From: Hydractinia symbiolongicarpus
Lineage: Eukaryota; Cnidaria; Hydrozoa; Anthoathecata; Hydractiniidae
Length of the DNA: 60,000 bases
Direction of reading: 5' to 3'
Assembly (NCBI RefSeq): GCF_029227915.1
Contig: NC_079877.1
Coordinates: forward strand, 22,161,851-22,221,850
Positions 1-10,614 of this stretch are shown here, in pieces. Position numbers and translations under genes: made by a program. Position 1 is the stretch's first letter. Every line of letters starts with the position of its first letter. The notes beneath the pieces are model-generated. The model did no database searches and was not told the origin of the DNA. It worked only from the letters and a program-made list of their open reading frames with translations.

Positions 1-811
1 TGTTCAGCTACTTTTTGTTACTGAATAAGTTTTCCATTACTGTTTAGGCTTGGACCAGTTTACCTTGGATTGATGTCAGATGTTCTGTTTTTCGTCAAGT
101 TACAGTACTGGCATCAAGACACTTAACATCGTGGATCGCATATCATGCGCGTCTCGCACGATTCACGATTCTATCGTGACCATCGCGATAAAAAAAATGT
201 TAACGAAGAGCTTCGCGATAGTTGCGATGTATAAAAAAATAACGATGCTATCCCAATCGTCACTATTAATCGTGATTGTCGCGATAGATCGTGAATAACA
301 TTAAAAATATTAAACAATAGATGTGTATAGCTAATCTTGTGTCTTTGTTTTTAGTTTTTTACATTTAAAAATTCTTTTGCCACAAAAAGTAGTTACTGTA
401 CGCATTATGCCACCTACAGGAAGTTTTGCGTGTCATGTCGATGTCACTAGTACCCGCCTTAAATAGTTTTGTGTTTATATGCAGCCTATCTTGCCAGGTT
501 CTTGTTGCCACAATCTGTCTGTCAGTATTTCAATTTTCTTGGGCTCTTGCATCGTTAGATGGGTTTTCCAAATCCACTTTCCCATAACTAGATTTTATCA
601 ACAGTCCTCAAGGGTATTAAACGTACACTTGGTAACCTCCACAGCCAAAGTTGCCTATTTTGTCTGATTTGCTTATTCGTATGCGGTCTTGTCTTAATTT
701 AAATTGCAATCTCCTTTTGGGCTATTTGCTTTGTGGCCTTTTTTGGGTTGTTTCGTAAGCCACATTTACTTCCTCATTCTGATGCCTTGTTTGATCCTAA
801 GCAACAATTTA
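1..811. other. Non-coding; one fold-back repeat, nothing else recognised
   Basis: Apart from the inverted repeat at 161-296 I see no gene, RNA or transposon coding sequence here. The short open frames have no recognisable motif and low-complexity AT-rich composition. Confidence 0.5.
161..296. repeat. Fold-back (inverted) repeat, MITE-like
   Basis: A 20-base left arm (161-180, beginning ATTCACGAT and ending ATCGTGAC) is matched by the reverse complement of 278-296 with two differences. The interior is rich in short CGCGAT/ATCGTG words in both orientations, so the 136 bases could fold into an imperfect hairpin. No target duplication was identified. A small non-autonomous DNA element is the simplest reading. 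Confidence 0.4.
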
Positions 812-919
812 TGTTAACATCAATTTATTTACTGAGATAGATAAAATCCCCAGTCATACAACACAATTATAAACCAATCTAAAATATAACAGTAGTAAAC
901 ATAGTAAACATCTTAAACA
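812..919 (-). repeat. Candidate 3' LTR of a decayed copia element
   Basis: The stretch begins TGTTAAC and ends TTAAACA, i.e. short TG...CA inverted ends. It lies directly beside a polypurine-like tract (read on the minus strand as AAAAGAGGGGAGAA) that follows the end of a copia pol relic. About 108 bp is short for a copia LTR, and no second LTR survives in the window to confirm it. Confidence 0.3.
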
Positions 920-1051
920 TTCTCCCCTCTTTTAGGAGAGATAGCGCTCTGTGATAAAACATTCATCAACCGCTGCAAGGATGCTTCTCGCTTGGTCATT
1001 CCATCTGACAATTGTAATGATGCAGGTATTCATCGAACAGAAACTTTACCT

Positions 1052-1761
1052 TCATTGATCATTTTCACCTTTTTTCCAATCTCCAACATCCTTACAATCT
1101 AGGCACATTTCATCATTTGTACCTTCTTTCCTTATGTTGTACCAACTACTGTACTTCCCTGTAGCTTTTCCACCTCTATTTATCACTTTTGCTGAAAACC
1201 ATTCTGGTACATCTTTCATTTTCACTTCAACATGGTCGTTAACTTTGGGAAAATCATGCTCTTTTCGAACAGACACCTGTTGTTCTCCTTCTAAATTCAT
1301 TTCTGCTTGGGGTACATCTGAAACATTTTCCTCATGTTCACTTCTGTTACGTTGTTCTTGTTGCACAGGTGTAGCATTTTACTCTTCAACCTCTAAATCA
1401 ATCACTACTTCTGATTGATGATCACCTACATCTTTGTTCTCTTTAAGATCTGTATTGTCAAGTTTGTTCTGATTAGAGCCAGAAAAATCTTGACCCACTT
1501 TAACTAATCGACAAGGTGGGACTCTGACATACACACTGCCTTGCCGAACAAAAACAACCTTGCCGTCTTGACCAATAACTTTAGCAGGACTCCTCCACTT
1601 TGGTGAATCATCACGTTTATAGTAGACTTTCTCTCCGTGTAATACTGTGTGTTAGTACTTCGAATCTGATGACGCAAAGCTCTTCTAACTCTTTCTGAAG
1701 CTTCAGCTTCAATAAATGCTTTACGTGCATTATGAAGGGCATTAATATGCTTTGCAAACAC
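1052..1761 (-). pseudogene. copia integrase C-terminus and linker, frame-shifted
   Basis: Two minus-strand open frames (1504-1761 and 1052-1366) carry the region after the integrase core. The first has HNARKAFIEAEASERVRRAL, matching the HKAREAFIASEHSERIRRAL helix of the complete copia copy. The second has an acidic stretch followed by a KVI-RGGKATGKYSSWYNI motif, which parallels KIISRAGKVGGKHDGWFNV in the complete copy. The pieces lie in different frames, so the gene is broken by indels. Confidence 0.65.
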
Positions 1762-1852
1762 GTGATACGGTTACACCCTCTAAAGCTGGTGGATTTGCAT
1801 TTAACACTGATGGCAAATTCGGATTCCGTCCGAAAACTAATTGATAAGAACT

Positions 1853-2425
1853 TTAACCAGAATTCATATGCAAGGAATTCTTGGCATTAAGTGCCCAGAC
1901 CAAACCAACTTCCAACAATAATTTTGGGCTTTCATCAAGAATCTTTCTCAAACAATCATCTACAATTGCATGGTTCCTTTCACACAATCCATTTTGCCAT
2001 GGACTACAAGCTGCTGTGTTTAAAACTTCAATATTTAGGTTATCACACATATCCCGGTACTCTTCATTAGCAAATTCTCCTCCATTGTCTGCTAATAAGC
2101 GTCCAGGAACACCAAATCCATTGCCAATCCACAACTGCATGGTTTTGTCAATAATAACAGAAGGTAATTTGCTTCGAATTACTGTAGCTAAAGTGAATCG
2201 AGTAGCTGCATCAATGAGGTAAAACAACCATATTTTACTTTTTACCCATTCTTTAAGATCCATTACAACACACTGATTGAAATCAGAAGCTGATGGCAGT
2301 GAGACCACTGGTCTAGGTGGTGTCCGTTTAAACTTCTTGCATGTTTCACAGTCCTGTTCAATTTGATCCAGGATTCTCTTACAGTCTTCATCATATAGTT
2401 TTGCATCAACCTTTGTGTATTCTAG
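1853..2425 (-). pseudogene. copia integrase core, fragment
   Basis: The minus-strand frame shows a CxxC pair (CETC, the end of the HHCC zinc-binding module). It continues with the catalytic core: MDLK with the first Asp, ADNGGEFANEE with the second Asp, and SPWQNGLCERNH with the catalytic Glu. These are the signatures of a Ty1/copia integrase, the enzyme that inserts the cDNA. The frame up to 2308 is open, and the CxxC part continues upstream. Because the rest of the polyprotein is broken or missing, this is a dead fragment. Confidence 0.8.
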
Positions 2426-2815
2426 TACAGGTATTACATTATCGGTTCAATGGAGCAAAACAATTCAACTTGGTCAGTGTACAGTTGCTGTTCCATTGGT
2501 GGCTGTCCCAGGCTCCTCATTATGTCCTGTTACAGCTGTCCAACATGCATTTTCTTTTACCACAGCAGCCTACCCAATAGCCAGGCTTTTTGCCTCTGGC
2601 CCTAAGCTCTGCGTTTTTACATAAAAGTCATTTATGTCTTGTATGAAGCAGGTACTTTTAGAGTTAGGCATTCCTGCTTCTCAGTATGGGACCCACTCAT
2701 TCTGGCGTTGTGGTGCTACCTTTGCATTAGAAGCGGCGCTTTCTTTTGATGTCATCTCACTTTTGGGTGATTGGAAGTCCGATGCCTTGTATCTTTACCT
2801 ACATATATGCCCCTG
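2415..2815 (+). pseudogene. Tyrosine recombinase (DIRS/Ngaro- or Crypton-type) fragment
   Basis: In one frame the plus strand reads a WSKTIQ segment, a hydrophobic IPL-type strand, LCPVTAV, and then THSFWRCGATFA followed by DVISLLGDWKSDA and LYLYLH. This is the order seen in the C-terminal catalytic domain of the tyrosine recombinases of DIRS-like and Crypton elements. There is a nonsense codon at 2622-2624, and the catalytic HxxR box reads H-S-F-W, so the second catalytic Arg is a Trp. Both show it is dead. No reverse transcriptase or split repeats were seen, so DIRS versus Crypton cannot be settled here. Confidence 0.7.
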
Positions 2816-2942
2816 GTTCAGCGCGTGTTCGCCCAACAGGTTATTCAGGCCTTGCCATAAGCAAATAACCTCCCAAGCAATTAATTACTCGCGTCAGACT
2901 GTCTACGCGAGCAATTTTTCTCGCCATATTTTTATTCGCTAA

Positions 2943-3799
2943 AAAACTTTACATTTAGTCTCTCAGGGCATCTTTTTCAGGAGAGGCGTGCGCCTTGGCA
3001 CACACATAAATCGTCAGTATGTCAGTAGCTCGTTTCGAACTTTCGTCAGTTAAAACGTCCAATAGATTTCCGTCTTGGTCGGACACTTTTAGATCTCAGA
3101 AATATTGAATAGTCCTGGTCCTTTTAATCCACGAGCAAGCCTATTCATAGCCAACCTGACCATCCTAGCTAATTCACCAACTCCTGACTTAGTTAAAATA
3201 CTACGTAGACATAAATCTCTTTTGCCTGGCCTCTTCGTCGTTAGTATGAACTGTTGCACGATGGGTGGAAAATAAATACACCAAATATCTTTTCAGTTTC
3301 AGGTTGATGTTCGTGCAGGAATTTCACTTAAAAGACCAATCAATTCATGAGAAAAACATTTACACTTATCTCAAAATGTTAATATTTACACAAGCAATAG
3401 AATGCTCGGGTAACGAGCATTTACGCGACTCATGGCAAGGCCTGTTATTGCATCTCATTTAGCTTAATTTTTAATTCTTTTTTCCACACCTATTCACTTT
3501 GGATTGACACTTCCACTATTGCCTAGAATTATGCTATTCAATCGTTTTTAGTCTTTTTATGCAGTTTTTGCTTTAGTCTTCTATACAGTCCTCAGCGTTG
3601 TTGCGTTTTATCATTCAGTAGATTATACTCTTCTATATAACACAGATGTTTTTACGTATTATATAGCCTTTACTTTGTTTTATGAGCCTTCGTTCTTGTA
3701 TTTATCCAAGCTTGTAAGAGACTGTCTATTTTCATTTATATGTTTGTAGTTTGTATATTATAGTCACTTTTGTAACAGAACTGACGCTATGCACAACTT
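2943..3799. other. No recognisable gene
   Basis: I see no coding signature, RNA gene or clear repeat here. Part of it may be further 3' sequence of the tyrosine-recombinase element, but nothing confirms that. Confidence 0.4.
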
Positions 3800-4430
3800 C
3801 TTATTGGTTGAGTTTAAATAACAAAATATGCCGACATTTAAGCTTTGTAGTGTGTTTTTCGTCATTATAGAACGAAATACGGCGATATTTAAGCATCGTA
3901 GGAAGGTTTCTCATCATTTTAGAACAAATGATTTTTAAGCTTCGAAGGGAGATTTTTTGTTTTTTCAGAACAGAATATGACGATTTTTAAGCTTTGTAGG
4001 TTTTTTTTGTCATTTTATAATGAAGTACAGCGATATTTAAACTTGGTAGGGACATCTTGTTATTACAGGACAAATTACAGCAATATTTAAGCTTCCTAGG
4101 GACATCTTGTCATTACATAAAGAATTACGTGGATATTTAATCTTTGTCAGGTTGTTTTCTTGTCATTATAAAATGAAATACTACAATATTTAAGCTTGGT
4201 AGGGACATTTTCTTGACACTACAGAACAAATCATGGTGATATTTAACCTTTGTAGGTACGTTTTCTCACTTTAAAGAAAAACGTTACGTTCTTTTTAATT
4301 TAAAAAGAAAGACTGCAACATTAAGTTTTGTAGCGTCGTGTTTTCAAAATTACAACAAAATACGGCGATATTTAAGCTTTAAAGGAACGTGTTCTTGTCA
4401 TTATAGCACGAAATACAGCAACTTTTAGGA
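3800..4430. repeat. Degenerate tandem repeat, unit about 55-62 bp
   Basis: The block GATATTTAAGCTT(T/C)GTAGG, followed by a T-rich stretch and GTCATTATA(G)AACGAAATAC, recurs roughly ten times. Units differ by substitutions and small indels. The CATTAT...GAA and TATTTAAGCTT words make the period easy to see. It is non-coding and probably an old satellite-like array. Confidence 0.75.
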
Positions 4431-5446
4431 AAAAGATATTTTTGTTGAACAATTTTAATTGGTTTTTAATTGGTCCAACATCATTCGGGAAATTTTAAAT
4501 TTGCTCAAACCTTCACACAAAAAAGTCAATTGAACATGCAGTTGCATTGAATGTCAAAATTGTGTACCCTGAGCCCATGTAGGCTACATTATGGCCAGAA
4601 TGCTCAAGCAGTTGAAATCAATGTTGATTATTAAATTTGTGTTGTTGTAAAAATAACATTAAAAAATTGGTATTTTCCCCATCAGGTTGAAATTATTAAG
4701 CCTAAAAAGTGTAGGCTGAAACCATAATTTAATTTTAGGCAGCCATTGAAAATATGTTATTACCGCCTCCTCAGACCCACTCACTTGCGGTATTAAGAAC
4801 CCAAAACTTTATACGTTTACCTACTAGGTCTGAAAAAAACACAGAAAAATAAAAAGTAATCAGATTTCTTCTAAGTTTTGGTGCCAATTTTTTCTTTTGT
4901 TTTGAATTTCAGCCCTCAAAATTAGCAGCATTTTCAAGTCAATGCTTGCAATTTTAAAGCTATGTGTGAAGGCTATGAACAGTGAACAATAAATACAATA
5001 TTTTTCAAGAATGCAACATATTTGATGACGGCCTTATATGCTTTATTACTTTTTTATAAACTTCCCAGCTTAGTATGCTTAAAAAAGTTATTTAAAAAAA
5101 TATGTGCATGTACTATTTCTTCATTATACATAGACAAGTGATATTATTTTGAAAGAATGTAAAAGTAGCAGGGAACTCATTACGTTATAAGTAAGCCATT
5201 CCTTAAAGGAATCCCAAGGTACTTTTGCAAGTTAGTCTTACCTGAAAGATTTTGATGAGAAATTCCCAACGACATATAGAAAAGAACTGCCAAAGCAAGT
5301 TTGAAGCATTTTAAAGATAACTGCTTCAATACATCCCACGATAAAGTAAAAAGACAATTATTAAATTTTTTTTTATGATATTTTTCTAACATGTTATATA
5401 AATCCAACGTGTCGTAAGAGCGTTTAGATACAAAATTGTGACGCAA
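4431..5446. other. No recognisable gene
   Basis: AT-rich sequence without a supported coding region, RNA or repeat. Confidence 0.4.
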
Positions 5447-5575
5447 GCAGTTTTAAATTTAGAGTATGTCAACCTCGCCCCAGGCCTTTTGCTTCTCAGC
5501 TGCACTGTACTTCCATAATAACAGATTTCAAATGCATGCATGGAGCATTAATGTCAACCGCAGTTCTTGTACTTC
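5447..5575. repeat. Interspersed repeat shared with 23005-23110
   Basis: About 110-130 bases here (GAGTATG(T/C)CAACC..., CCTTTTGCTTCTCA..., ATGGA(G/A)CATTAATGTCAAC) recur in the same orientation at 23005-23110 inside an intron of gene A. Neither copy codes for anything I recognise. It is either a short mobile repeat or an old segmental copy. Confidence 0.6.
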
Positions 5576-5700
5576 TGCATTTTGAGAGCTGGCAAATAAC
5601 TGCCATCACAATTACTGCACTTATTAGAATACTGTGGCAGTTTTGTACACATCAAAATTCAGCTGATGTAATTTTTTAACTTAATAAAACCTGTCGACTA

Positions 5701-5953
5701 TGAAAATTAGTATTAAATGTTAGTTACCTTGAACAGAAAACAATTTCTCCAGTCAAATAATCCAAGTGAAAACAAACAATTAATTAACTCTCAATAACAC
5801 CACTATTAATATCATTAACACGACGATTAGCAATTAACAATGTTCTCCAATGTAACCATTAAACAATATCACTGGTATAACTCAAGCTCCTCCACAGCTA
5901 TGATTTGTTATTACTTTAATTAGTTAATATCTTGTCTAAAGGGAAAAGTATCA
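5701..5953 (-). repeat. 3' LTR of the copia element
   Basis: This is 253 bp, beginning TGAAAATTAG and ending AAAGTATCA on the plus strand (TG...CA ends). It is identical to 10362-10614. It is the 3' LTR because the element is on the minus strand. Confidence 0.95.
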
Positions 5954-5975
5954 ATCTCCCTTCTTTTCTTCTTTT
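5954..5975 (-). other. Polypurine tract of the copia element
   Basis: On the minus strand this is an almost pure A/G run immediately before the 3' LTR, the usual primer for second-strand synthesis in LTR retrotransposons. Confidence 0.8.
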
Positions 5976-6136
5976 CGTTGATTGTAAATTCGTATCAATT
6001 GCATTCACAGTATCAGGCCATAGTCTCATGGTTAGCTATCTCCCGAAAATGAATGTCAATCTCAATGTCCCTTTTACAACAATCTATCAACGAGATGTCT
6101 ATCAACGAAAATCAACGTCTTTTCAATAACAAATTT

Positions 6137-9100
6137 CTATGAGCAATTATAACATAAATTTGCAATTTGCCCTTTTATTTCCACTCGGAGTCGTTTGTCT
6201 GATACTGTCTTGGTTGAACCAGCACATTCGAAGAGTGATCTACTATCAGTTAAACATACAACTTCAGGTTTTTCGGCTAAAGACTCTTCAATCATTTTAG
6301 CCAAGAAGAATGCTGTGTCAGCTCCATCTACAGAAGCTAGTGACTCCGCTGAAAGAGTTGAACGTACTACACGACGAACTTTATTTGAGCTCCAGGAAAT
6401 TGGTGATGATTTTCCTGAACCATCAGTTAAGAAGGCGATATGACCACCTTGACTTTGACCTCCTTCGAGATTGTTGAAGCTGGCATCAGTGAAAACCTTG
6501 ATGCTTAGGTTATTCAAGGTAAGTTTTGGCACAGTAATGTGGCAATCTTGAGATTTCAAGAACTTTATCGTCTTATTGATGAGTTTAATATCAGCTAGAG
6601 TAGCTGTTGTTACTCTTGATGACACATCGCTTACGGTGAAGCTAATTTCTGGTCTTGACATACATGCCAACCAATTGAGCTTCCCAATTGATTGTCTCAT
6701 TTTAGATCTTTCAACTTCATTGATTGGTTCATCCTTAGAGCATTTTATTCTCTCCATACTGAGAGTGATTGGCTCTAGCTCATTGATATAATCGGCTTGT
6801 TTGATGGTGATTGTTCCATCTTCATTTTGATCGAGGTCAATACCAATATATTTGAAGTGTCGTATATGTTCACTACTGGTCTTGAAGATACTCTTCAACT
6901 TTGATACCACATTAACGAAGGTAGAACTTCCTGCCCAAATCACGTCATCAACGAAACATACCAATATTCCGAAAATCAATGTATTTGAAGACCAGATGAA
7001 TATTCCTTGATCTAGTTCAATAGGCTTTCCACCGAGTTGAATTAATTCACTTCGCAGTTTTAGGTACCAGCTACGACTTGCGTCAGCAAGACCATACACC
7101 GTTTTTGACAACTTCCAAAGGTTTTTGGTATTAGCCTCCTTCGGCGGCAGAACAATGACTTCTCTGTCAATCTTCTTTCCTTGAAGGAATGCTGTTTTGA
7201 TGTCCAGAGAATTCAACATCCAATTTTTGGATGAAATTATCGTCAATGCTAATCTCAATCCTTCCTTAGAGCACGTTGGACTGTCTGTTTTAAAATTTTG
7301 GACTTCTTTAAAACCACGTGCCACAAGTCGTGCCTTAACTGAAGGTTGGCCATCAATAATCTTTGGTGTTACAACCCATCGTAGACTCATAGTTTCTTGT
7401 CCTTCATTAGGTATCTCGATGTAGACTGAATTGTTAATCCATGACTGTAGTTCTTTTGACTTTGCTGACAGTACTTCACTGCTGTTGGTGATCAGAGTGA
7501 CTTCTGAAGGGTCATCATTGATTTCAATATCCTTGATGTTTGCAAAGTTTACCGCTCTCTTCATACCAGTTTCTGTTTCTACATTAAACCAGCCATCATG
7601 CTTGCCTCCAACTTTCCCTGCTCTTGATATGATTTTAGCCTTTTTCCATTCCCCACCTTTGTCCTTATACTTTAGACAAAGATTCGGTCTTAATTTCGGC
7701 TTCTCCCTCGGCAGCATGCTATGTGCTTCAGCAGAAATTGGCTGTGTTTGATGAGCTGGTGCATCATTGTTTAAAGGCTCTGATTTTTCAGACGATTGAT
7801 CTTCATTTTCTGATTTTTCAGACGAATGATCTTCATTTTCATTGCCAGATCCTGATTCTGATTCTGATTCTTGAAATCTAGGTGGTTGTTCCTCAGTGAA
7901 GGTGTTGTCCCCTGCCTCTGTCGTTTTTTCTGATGAACCACAGCCGCCGTCATGTACCAATTTTACACGACAAGGATGGACCCGAACGTAATAGCTTCCA
8001 TGTTTGATCAAAATTTGTTGGCCGTCCTGACCAAGCACAGTACCAGGACCTTTCCATTCGTTGCTATCGTTCCGTTTATAGTAAACATTATCACCTGTAA
8101 GATATTTGGTTTCTCCTGAAGATCTAATGTTGTGAGATAGTGCCCTTCTGATTCTTTCTGAGTGCTCACTTGCAATAAATGCTTCTCGAGCCTTGTGAAG
8201 GGCTTCCAGATTCTCTCTCATTAACTGCGTTGCTGGTTTTCCTGACAGAGCTGGTGGTTTGTCATCCATTAGTGATGGTAGACGTGGATTCGTTCCAATT
8301 GCTAATTGATATGGTGTAAAACCGTGTGCATTATGTAGTGAATTCTTTGCATTTACACACCAATAAAGAGCAATATTCAAGCTGCAACTTGTATCATTGA
8401 GCACCTTGTCTAGCATGTTGGATAGTGTTTGGTTGTGTCTCTCAACAATACCATTTGACCAAGGGGATTCCGCGGCAGTTGTCTTAATTGTGATGCCAAA
8501 TTGTTCTGCTAGATTGATGAGCTCTTCGTTAGCAAATTCACCGCCATTGTCGACTAAAAATTTATCACACGAGCCATAAACAGATATCCATGTCTTTAGT
8601 ATTGCTTCAATAACAGTTGTCGGGTTTTTGTCCTTTTTTATTGTTGCAGCAGATAGGCGAGTACAGAGATCGATTAGGTGAAGGATGATTTTCTTGTCGT
8701 AGAATTTTAGATCCATCGCAACGGTTTCAAGGAACTTAGATCCCATGGGTAATCCTACTACAGGGCGAGGTGGTGATCGTCGGTAGATTTGGCATGTTGT
8801 ACATTCTTTATCAATTCTTTTTACTTCTGATATCAATTCTTTATTGTTGTTCCATGGTGGTCCTGCCTTATTGATCAATGACATGAGTTGATTGAGAGAT
8901 GGGTGAGCAAACTGTCGGTGAAGTTTTTCAGCGATTGCAGTCATGTTGTTGTCTTCCCTTGAGATAAAAACAAAATTGCATTCATAAGGTTTGTCGATTG
9001 ATGCAATTACTTGACGCGGTCGAGTCAAAGGAATGGTATAATGTCCACTTGAGGTTGTGGCCAAGTGAACAGTTTCTCCCAATGCTTTTGCAGTGTCACT

Positions 9101-9919
9101 CTGGAAGTCAAGAATCATATCGGCCCTTTTCATAAATGATTTTGATAGTAACAGGGGTAGGACTTTTGGTATCACATCTGTATTTATTTTTACCTTTGTG
9201 TTGCCAATGATAGCAGGAATAGATGCTTTTCCACAAGCTTGGACTTGTTCACCGTCTCCGAAGCGATATAAACTTTTGCTATGGTGATGTTTTACTTCCC
9301 TCTTTTCTTCATCAGATAGAGAGCTTATGTATTGATCTAACCAAACATCCCCACAAACGGTTTTACTGGCACCGCAATCGAGTAGGCCACAATTCCATGT
9401 TTCTGATACTAGATGTTTGAGTTGACCTGGTTTATCGCTTTCGTTGAGAAGGACGATTTCATGAACCATGTATGTATCATTTTGCTTTTCCGGACAGTCT
9501 TGTTGCCAATGAAAAACACTTTCGCATATCGCACATCGAGATACACGACCATTCCTGTCAAGTGGGTTTTTAGTAGGTTTTCTTGTGCCATCTGCTTTGG
9601 GTCGAGAAGCATGTTTATCTTGGCGCCATGTATTCCCTTTTTTGTTGTATCTTGATGATGATGATGCAAATCTTTGATTTAGATTACGTTTGGTGTAATA
9701 TATCCCTTCTTCATCTGATGATGATTGTTGACACTCGTCTGGGTATGCTTCATTAGCATAAAACGATGGTTCTGCTTTGATTTTGATGGAGGACATACTA
9801 CTGTCTAAGTCACCATCAATTGATTCTTCGGCAAATACTTTTATCAATTTCTGTCTCACATCATCATAAACTAAGTTTGTTATTGTTGCTTTTATGAGTC
9901 TTTTTATGAGAACTGTCAA
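6137..9919 (-). CDS. copia Pol polyprotein (C-terminal gag, protease, integrase, RT, RNase H)
   Basis: The open frame is 1260 codons. Domains in order: the end of gag; a CCHC zinc knuckle (C129, C132, H137, C142); an aspartic protease with LLDCGAS (D181); an integrase zinc module (H334, H339, C373, C376) and core with the D403-D457-E493 triad; a reverse transcriptase with LDIKTAFLQG (D906) and CFVDDV (D991, D992); and RNase H with TDASF, SAESLA and LTDSRS. A Ser/Glu/Asn-rich linker lies around 683-715. The frame stops shortly after the RNase H motif DKRLRVEI. The usual last 40-60 residues are missing in this frame, and a possible remnant (LIDCCKRD) lies in another frame before the polypurine tract. 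The start is not a natural one: the first residues are gag sequence continuing from the neighbouring frame (see gag). Confidence 0.9.
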   Translation of the reverse strand: MTVLIKRLIKATITNLVYDDVRQKLIKVFAEESIDGDLDSSMSSIKIKAEPSFYANEAYPDECQQSSSDEEGIYYTKRNLNQRFASSSSRYNKKGNTWRQDKHASRPKADGTRKPTKNPLDRNGRVSRCAICESVFHWQQDCPEKQNDTYMVHEIVLLNESDKPGQLKHLVSETWNCGLLDCGASKTVCGDVWLDQYISSLSDEEKREVKHHHSKSLYRFGDGEQVQACGKASIPAIIGNTKVKINTDVIPKVLPLLLSKSFMKRADMILDFQSDTAKALGETVHLATTSSGHYTIPLTRPRQVIASIDKPYECNFVFISREDNNMTAIAEKLHRQFAHPSLNQLMSLINKAGPPWNNNKELISEVKRIDKECTTCQIYRRSPPRPVVGLPMGSKFLETVAMDLKFYDKKIILHLIDLCTRLSAATIKKDKNPTTVIEAILKTWISVYGSCDKFLVDNGGEFANEELINLAEQFGITIKTTAAESPWSNGIVERHNQTLSNMLDKVLNDTSCSLNIALYWCVNAKNSLHNAHGFTPYQLAIGTNPRLPSLMDDKPPALSGKPATQLMRENLEALHKAREAFIASEHSERIRRALSHNIRSSGETKYLTGDNVYYKRNDSNEWKGPGTVLGQDGQQILIKHGSYYVRVHPCRVKLVHDGGCGSSEKTTEAGDNTFTEEQPPRFQESESESGSGNENEDHSSEKSENEDQSSEKSEPLNNDAPAHQTQPISAEAHSMLPREKPKLRPNLCLKYKDKGGEWKKAKIISRAGKVGGKHDGWFNVETETGMKRAVNFANIKDIEINDDPSEVTLITNSSEVLSAKSKELQSWINNSVYIEIPNEGQETMSLRWVVTPKIIDGQPSVKARLVARGFKEVQNFKTDSPTCSKEGLRLALTIISSKNWMLNSLDIKTAFLQGKKIDREVIVLPPKEANTKNLWKLSKTVYGLADASRSWYLKLRSELIQLGGKPIELDQGIFIWSSNTLIFGILVCFVDDVIWAGSSTFVNVVSKLKSIFKTSSEHIRHFKYIGIDLDQNEDGTITIKQADYINELEPITLSMERIKCSKDEPINEVERSKMRQSIGKLNWLACMSRPEISFTVSDVSSRVTTATLADIKLINKTIKFLKSQDCHITVPKLTLNNLSIKVFTDASFNNLEGGQSQGGHIAFLTDGSGKSSPISWSSNKVRRVVRSTLSAESLASVDGADTAFFLAKMIEESLAEKPEVVCLTDSRSLFECAGSTKTVSDKRLRVEIKGQIANLCYNCS

Positions 9920-10346
9920 GATTAGCAGCCTTTAATAATCTATAGGCTAGCAGGTCATCTGGGTAATTGATGTAAGCCTTTATCTTATAGTACCTCTTTT
10001 CAAACTCTGTTAAGAAATCTCGAATCTTCTTCTCTTTTGTTCGTTTATAAGTCTCAAATTTTTCAATTGCATCAAATTTTTCTGTCAGTTTATCCTTTGC
10101 ATATATCTTATCGAGCCTCTTTAAGATATTCTTAACTCCGTCTTCAGATGATATTTGTTCAGATGGAAGTTCCAATGCAGCTTCCTGTGATTTCCCATCA
10201 AGAGTAAGTACAAGGGACGGTCCTTGTTTCTTTTTATCTAGTGTTGTAAGCTCCGTCCAAATTCCAATTAATTTCTTCCAATCATCATAGTTCTTACTTT
10301 GGGATAGCAGAGGAGGAGCTTTATTGTATGACACCGACGTTGCCAT
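9864..10346 (-). CDS. copia Gag, N-terminal part, ends in a frame different from pol
   Basis: The 160-residue product begins 15 bases after the primer-binding site with MATSVSYNKAPPLL. It contains the helical UBN2/retrotran_gag-like pattern of copia gag (W-K-LIGIW, YAKDKLTEKFDAIEKFE, RDFLTEFEKRY, DDLLAYRLLKAANL). Copia families normally continue with a KATIT...YD segment, and that segment is found in the overlapping pol frame, shifted by one base. Either the element uses a frameshift or a single-base indel near 9900 broke a single gag-pol frame. The start Met is the first ATG after the 5' LTR. Confidence 0.85.
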   Translation of the reverse strand: MATSVSYNKAPPLLSQSKNYDDWKKLIGIWTELTTLDKKKQGPSLVLTLDGKSQEAALELPSEQISSEDGVKNILKRLDKIYAKDKLTEKFDAIEKFETYKRTKEKKIRDFLTEFEKRYYKIKAYINYPDDLLAYRLLKAANLDSSHKKTHKSNNNKLSL

Positions 10347-10350
10347 TTTT

Positions 10351-10361
10351 CTCTGCTACCA
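10351..10361 (-). other. Primer-binding site, initiator tRNA-Met
   Basis: Directly next to the 5' LTR, the plus strand reads CTCTGCTACCA, identical to the last 11 bases of the conserved eukaryotic initiator tRNA-Met 3' end (CCA included). This is the expected primer-binding site for minus-strand cDNA synthesis. Use of initiator tRNA-Met is common in copia elements. Confidence 0.85.
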
Positions 10362-10614
10362 TGAAAATTAGTATTAAATGTTAGTTACCTTGAACAGAAA
10401 ACAATTTCTCCAGTCAAATAATCCAAGTGAAAACAAACAATTAATTAACTCTCAATAACACCACTATTAATATCATTAACACGACGATTAGCAATTAACA
10501 ATGTTCTCCAATGTAACCATTAAACAATATCACTGGTATAACTCAAGCTCCTCCACAGCTATGATTTGTTATTACTTTAATTAGTTAATATCTTGTCTAA
10601 AGGGAAAAGTATCA
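10362..10614 (-). repeat. 5' LTR of the copia element
   Basis: This is 253 bp, identical to 5701-5953. It should contain the element's promoter, reading toward lower coordinates. The GACTA target duplication follows at 10615-10619. Confidence 0.95.

Larger units (their letters stand above)
812..2425 (-). mobile_element. Ty1/copia retrotransposon relic, internally deleted
   Basis: Read on the minus strand from about 2425 down, the sequence encodes the zinc-binding end of a copia integrase, the integrase core, its C-terminal part, a linker, and then the extreme C-terminus of RNase H (near 900-1020, with an LSDGMTK-like motif). A polypurine tract and a possible LTR follow. The reverse transcriptase and most of RNase H are missing, so a large internal deletion is implied. 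It is similar in layout to the complete copia element at 5701-10614 but clearly divergent from it. The right end abuts the tyrosine-recombinase relic near 2415. Confidence 0.75.
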
